Shown piece by piece: positions 59,130 to 64,000 of a DNA stretch of 64,000 nucleotides. Below the pieces are notes generated by a model. That model was not told where the DNA came from. It saw only the letters and a list, made by a program, of their open reading frames with translations, and ran no database searches. The position numbers were made by a program, and so were the translations under genes. Within the stretch, counting starts at the first letter, position 1; each line of letters starts with the position of its first letter. The DNA comes from Bisporella sp. PMI_857 (taxonomy: Eukaryota > Ascomycota > Leotiomycetes > Helotiales > Helotiaceae): positions 310,001 through 374,000 of the forward strand of contig JAJSPD010000023.1 of the NCBI GenBank assembly GCA_021307315.1. Direction: 5' to 3'.

Positions 59130-59930
59130 TCAGTAAGAAACAGGACCAGAGCATTTTCCCTTCCGAATTACAACATTCCATCCGTAGATGCTGAAAACTT
59201 GTCCCGTCCCCGAGATATCCGTCTTCCGCTCAGGATCATCGTATTGATTGCATTGCTGACGAATCTTGAACGCATACAATACCACATCATCACAGTCGAT
59301 GGCTTGACCAACATCCCTCTATACAGGTAAATACTAGTTTCACAAAGGCTCATGTCTCCTTGGAGGGAACTTACATCGTTACACAGATAAATAGCGTTGC
59401 CTATAATCACAATGGTTAGCACAGGTTCAATTGAAACCAGGGAGGCTACCAAAAGGATTAGAGACGGGAAGCATACTTTCTCTACAAGCCAGCCTCACGC
59501 ATGACTTAGCCTTGACTTTACAATCATTCATCGTAGCCGCTGCACTTTTCAAGCTGTCATGGGCGATGGTCTTCATCTCATAAATATCGGCGATACCTCG
59601 AATCGTGTAATATGCGTCGGCGCGCTTCCATTCACCTGGTCGAACATCACAGTGGACTGGGCCATTCTAAATGAACGAAATCATTAACTCTTCAAGAATG
59701 ATAGGGGAGAGGGGTCGGCTTACCGTGGGAGGATTCTGGGATCCGGTACGAGGCATGAAGTTTCCGATATGAACATTGGTATTGGTGGGATACGGAAGAT
59801 GAACAGGATGAGGATCGGGGTTGTGCCATCGGGCAATATTTTGAGCACGCTCTGGAGGTGTAGGACTACCGACAACGATTTGCAGAAGCATGGGGACGGC
59901 GAGGAGGATTTTGAGGATGAAGAGCCCCAT
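59130..59930 (-). CDS. Small secreted cysteine-rich protein
   Basis: Four exons, 59930-59724, 59666-59477, 59400-59375 and 59318-59130, give 203 residues; introns are 57, 76 and 56 bp and the third exon is only 26 nt. A clean signal peptide (MGLFILKILLAVPMLLQIVV, cleavage near VGS-PTPP) is followed by a Pro/His/Asn-rich segment and a domain with eight cysteines, beginning GPVHCDVRPGEWKRADAYYT and ending GWNVVIRKGKCSGPVSY. No known enzyme motif. Secretion, small size, even cysteine number and no family match resemble fungal secreted effectors or surface proteins, but that is inference from form only. Confidence 0.8.
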
Positions 59931-60795
59931 TTCTGCTATTTTAGTCTGTCTTAACTGATGCTGGGGTAAATGAAAGGCACACTTACTTCTTGAAAGTCGG
60001 AAGGTTTGAAGAAAGTGAGCTGTAGATTCTGCTGGAGAACAAAAGACTGAAGGGTATGGTATTGATTTATAGACCCACTTTTCATGTGACCAACAGCTTT
60101 CGAGGATATTCACCATCCTTAGCCAGTTGAGAGCGAGAGGAGGACCTACATTGTGTATCTAGGAGTTAGATTGATGGAATAATTTTAGATTTCATACATT
60201 CCGCATGTATTGAGCGGAGGGCGTCGGAAGCCTTGGGTTCTGCATGTGGAAAAAAGAGACTTCTAGTGTATTCGCTGCACCTGGGCCAGCGTCTGGATTT
60301 TGTAATGTATGTTAGGCATTCTGGTAGAAAGATATCCCAAAGTGAGTTACAACTTCAGTGAAAACACTAGAGATAGAGTAATAGCCCATATCTACAAGGC
60401 ACTAAAATCTAAATATAAAAGTCTCTTTATGTACTGGCGCTTCTCGAGGTGAGCGAAATTTGACAATATGCAGTCGCGCACGGTCACCATTTCTGTGACG
60501 ACTTCACACTGCTCGCATCAGGCATGAAATCTACTTGTGGATCTACTTCTTTCAAGTGATAAATCTCGCTACGTTTTAGTAATGTAGATTTAAAGAGATT
60601 CGGACGTCTTGGACAGCGGTGAAGAATAAGGTAATGATATTGATATATTGTATCGTGGCTCATCAATCATATTCCATGCCTCCCAAGCGAGTCATTATGA
60701 GAAATGCTAAATGCCCAAGCCGGCGCAATCTATGCCCAAAACATCCAAACTACGATCCAGCAATTCCATTGAATCATTATACCCTTTCGACCAGT
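59931..60795. other. Spacer, nothing recognised
   Basis: Promoter of the secreted-protein gene and 3' flank of the allantoinase gene. Frames are short and motif-free. Confidence 0.55.
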
Positions 60796-62460
60796 TCAGA
60801 GTTTCCTCTTCTCCAATATCAGTTTGCCTGCTGCTCCTCCCTTAGATACAAACCCTCCATTCTCCGCCCCTCGTTCGAAAACCTTACTTCCGCGGACCCA
60901 AGTCTCCTTAACAACGCCTCTCATTTCGCGGCCCTGATATGGGCTCACCTTGTTACGGAAAAGCATCTGTTCACGTCCTAAAATGAAGGTGGCCTGGTCA
61001 TCAAACACGCAGACATCCGCATCCATCCCAGGCCTCAAAGCACCCTTCTTATGACTCAACCCCACTTGTTTGGAGGTGTTGATCGCGCATAAACGAACCA
61101 CATCGAGTATAGATATGCTGGATATACTTGAGGATCGGATGGTAGCTTCGGTCCATAGGATTGGTAGTCCTAGACCAACTGAGGAGATCCCTCCCCACGA
61201 AGCAAAGAAATCGCCACGCTCTTTCTCTAGGGCTTCCTCTTTAGTAATGAGTTCGCCATTCACTCCTTTCATTTCTTTATGAACAACAGGCGCACCACAA
61301 GCATGACCAAGGGCCTCAGGCAGCAACTTCAGTTCTGGCGTACATGGACTGTGATCGGATACAATTGTTTGCAGAACGGAATCTGGATTCGAGAGCTCGG
61401 CCCACAGTCCGTCACGGTTGAGAGATGAGCGAATGGGAGGACAGCACTTGTGCCTCGTGTCACCCTCGGCGATGTCCTCAGAGGCAAGAGCTAGATAGTG
61501 GAAACAAGTTTCTGCCGTGATTTTCACACCTTTTTGGCGTGCCTTTCTCAGTAGGGGGATAGCCTCTACAGCAGACAGATGAACGATATGCAATTGCAAT
61601 TTTGGTGCCAAATGTGCCAAAGATAGCACCTCTTCGATAGCATACGTCTCAAATGAAGGGGGTCGTGATGACAGAAAAGTTGAATAAGATGTCAATGGAC
61701 CTGATGGAGCCAGAGGCGGCTCGGACACCTGGACGTCATCTCCCACGGAGGCGGAGATAGGTGGGATCATCTCAGCATGGAACATGAGGGTCGTAGGGCT
61801 ATTTGCAAGGGTAGTCATGGCAAGGGAGACGTCGGACGAAGATACGGCCGGAAATTCATCGACCTACCCCGTCAGCTGGCAAGTCTATTAGTATGTAGGT
61901 GAACCTACACCACTTTCTATGAGAAACCCCTTAAAGCCTCTTACACCGGCGTTTACCAAGGGTAGGAGCTCATCCGCATTACCAGGTATAATTCCACCGT
62001 AAAATCCAACGTCCACCCAACACTGTCCCTGCGCAGCCTTGATTTTCTCATTCAGCCCAGCGACAGTTGTGGTCGGCGGAATAGCGTTTAAGGGCATATC
62101 GATGACCGTCGTGACACCGCCAGAAGCAGCCGCTTTTGTACCCGTCTCGAAACCCTCCCATTCTGTTCTGCCAGGCTCATTGAGATGTACATGGGCATCG
62201 ACTAATCCTGGCAGTAGAAGGAGCGGCGAATGGTCGACATAGTTTGTGTTTGGAGGAAAGCTAGAGGGAGGAAGAATGCTTGGAAGGATCGATATAATTG
62301 TACCAGTCTGAGGCGACAAGGTCAAAGTCGCTGGTGAAACAACAAGGTTATCGTCATTGTCAAAGATGACTGCTCTTGTTGAAACCAAAACGGTAAGAGG
62401 GATATTGGAATCATGGGGAGGAGTCAGTGCAAGATTTGGAAGACTGTCACTTCGTTCCAT
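60796..62460 (-). CDS. Allantoinase
   Basis: Hydrolyses allantoin to allantoate in purine nitrogen salvage; equivalent of yeast DAL1. Exons 62460-61909 and 61863-60796 give 539 residues (45-bp intron, join LIESG-VDEFP). Amidohydrolase metal ligands are all visible: HVHLNEPGR (two His), the carbamylated Lys in GVRGFKGFLIESG, His in LMFHAEM and in HIVHLSAVEA, and Asp in TIVSDHSPC. The C-terminal GMDADVCVFDD and PYQGREMRGVVKETWVRG match the family. It is longer than yeast DAL1 because of insertions in both halves. Not adjacent to the other purine genes, and no allantoicase is seen here. Confidence 0.94.
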
Positions 62461-64000
62461 TGTGAAGTACTCCGTGCTTCGATTTCGATAAAAAAATACT
62501 TGGAGAAGGCTCAGGTGGGCACCAAAAAGCAGTTTGGCAGGGTAAGGAAGCGTTCCGAACCTAATATGTTCTTATCGTGTGTAGGAAATGCTACTCGTCT
62601 GCTAAAGTCGAGGATAACAAGCACAAGGAGATAGGGGTTTGGTTTCTTTGAAAGGGGAGAAATATGCGTAGGAAAATAACGAGAAAAAAGAGAGAGAGAG
62701 AGAGAAAGGGAGAAAGATAGAACGGAGGGATTCAATAAATCTGACTCCAAATTTGGAATACCGTAGACAGGCCAGAACCCATGAGTTTGTGGGGTGCATC
62801 CTGCACATAATGTTAGGGGTCGAACAATTGACAAGATCCTTATCTTTCCTATCTTCCCGTATCCATGTCCAACGGCAGCCCACGGCGCCCCCCAGTGGAA
62901 CGAGGCAGGTTTTCCTCTACCATTCCACGAATGGCATAGCCCCAAGCCATAGCCAGATTCTATCGAGTAAACCTCAGCATAACTGGAAGGCTAAAGAGCG
63001 AGGCTACCATTCGAATCGGTATATCCCGGCGATGATGCTCAGGTACTAGGCCCAAATTTTTGGTTAGGTCAAGCTAAGCCTTTCGAGCTAGCGAGCAAGC
63101 GGAGCGAAAACATGTGCCTCCCTGCCTGGCGGCTTGCCTAGGCAATGTCATACCCTTAACCACGGTGGCGCCATGGTGGAAGCACTTTGATGTCCCTTCT
63201 AAAAACGCCGCTATTCAAAGATGGAAATCGGGCGTTTTAGACAGATACCATGTAAACGGCGTCGCGGTAAGATAAGCTGTCCATAAAACCTGACCAGCGC
63301 TGTGCCGTACCATGCTCTGCTGCGCTGAGTTGTCCTTTGCTGGTTCGTATACAATAAAGAATGGTAAAAGAGAAAAGCTGAAGGGAGATTAGCCTTTTTC
63401 ATAGGCGAGCTCCGACGTCATAATTATTTTGGGCCTAGTGCATATCTATCCTCAATGACTAAGCCCCTTTTGATTTGACGCCAACGGCTACCATTACTTG
63501 ATCATTACTCGATTATTACTCGATCAAAACTTGGTGTGAACACACATTTCCGTCAGATAAATACACTATTGTGTAATAAATCCTCGTACGTCCAAGTCAG
63601 ACGTGGTTGTAGCCATTGAAGTATCACCGAGGCTTCATCTTTGTCCGAGGCTTAAGTACGCTTCCGGATTTTTGTTGAGCTTTGACAATGCTGAGAAGGG
63701 GCATGTTGAAGAGTACCGTGTTGTCAATCGAATCAAAACTGTATGATGACCATGACACCTTTGGTACAGCAAACCATTCAAATATTTCGGAACTCCAAAT
63801 CAATGATTGGCCTTGATGAGCCAATCATTAAACCATCTTAGGCACCACTGTCAGAAGTTGTCTCGTTTCCAAGAAATTTACAATCTATAGTTTGAGCTGG
63901 CCAGGGCTCCGAAACCAAGTGGAATTTGGAATGTATTTAATAATTCAGGACTATTAGAAGGTCACCGGATGCTTGCTTGTCTTTTAAGTGGCACACAAGA
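62461..64000. other. Spacer to end of window
   Basis: Promoter of the allantoinase gene and unassigned DNA. A GA microsatellite lies at 62690-62705. TTATCTTTCC near 62841 contains a GATA-type site, which would fit nitrogen control but is a common word. Three 11-bp near-copies of ATTACTCGATC stand in tandem at 63493-63525. No supported gene. Confidence 0.5.

Noticed and set aside
1..64000. CRISPR arrays, rRNA, tRNA genes, secondary-metabolite core enzymes (PKS/NRPS)
   Set aside because: None seen; the DNA is eukaryotic and the regulators and transporters are not next to any such core gene.

Overview
The window is nuclear DNA of a filamentous ascomycete, probably a leotiomycete (Helotiales) by overall protein flavour; that placement is inference. 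The support is gene style: most genes carry 1-5 short introns (about 45-150 bp) with GTATGT/GTAAGT-type donors and YAG acceptors, spacers are AT-rich, and there are fungal-only families (FKS1 glucan synthase, GH72, GH71 with CBM24, Zn2Cys6 regulators, DAL5-type MFS). No tRNA, rRNA or CRISPR was found. Exon joins were made by hand from splice signals, reading-frame continuity and family motifs; every multi-exon model sums to whole codons, except that the SprT gene needs a frame repair.

Layout. 1-3037: no gene, but a decayed repeat with a period near 170 bp. 3038-9001 (-): FKS1. 9002-12972: long spacer. 12973-14724 (+): GPI-anchored GH72+X8 glucanosyltransferase. 15260-17507 (+): GCNA-like SprT protease with a broken frame near its 5' end. 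17761-18541 (-): Mog1. 19594-20307 (+): HIT hydrolase with a 15-nt microexon. 20836-23668 (-): Rrp6, head to head with Mdm35 (23896-24288, +). 25168-25548 and 25572-27885 (+): a small membrane protein followed after 23 bp by Gpi1. 29579-29963 (-): mitochondrial LEA/CsbD-like protein. 30636-31669 (-): AUH-type enoyl-CoA hydratase, divergent from an ankyrin protein (32039-32586, +). 33077-33469 (-): small zinc-ribbon protein. 34335-35191 (+): PDAP1/HASP28 homologue. 35621-37660 (-): GH71 alpha-1,3-glucanase with two CBM24-like modules.

From 37.7 kb the window becomes accessory-like. It holds an RBR (IBR) ubiquitin-ligase pseudogene, then a compact block at 41.3-52.4 kb: two divergent Zn2Cys6 regulators, a D-2-hydroxyacid dehydrogenase, a DAL5-type transporter and an HpcH/HpaI aldolase. 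I read this block as a candidate catabolic cluster for a sugar acid or similar organic acid. An AT-rich stretch (52.4-54.0 kb) follows with two solo-LTR-like elements, one with a perfect 5-bp target duplication. Then come a DHA2-type MFS exporter, an unrecognised CxxC protein, a small secreted cysteine-rich protein and an allantoinase.

FKS1, the GH72 enzyme, Gpi1 (which starts the GPI anchor the GH72 enzyme needs) and the GH71 enzyme all serve cell-wall building or turnover, but they are scattered among unrelated housekeeping genes rather than clustered.
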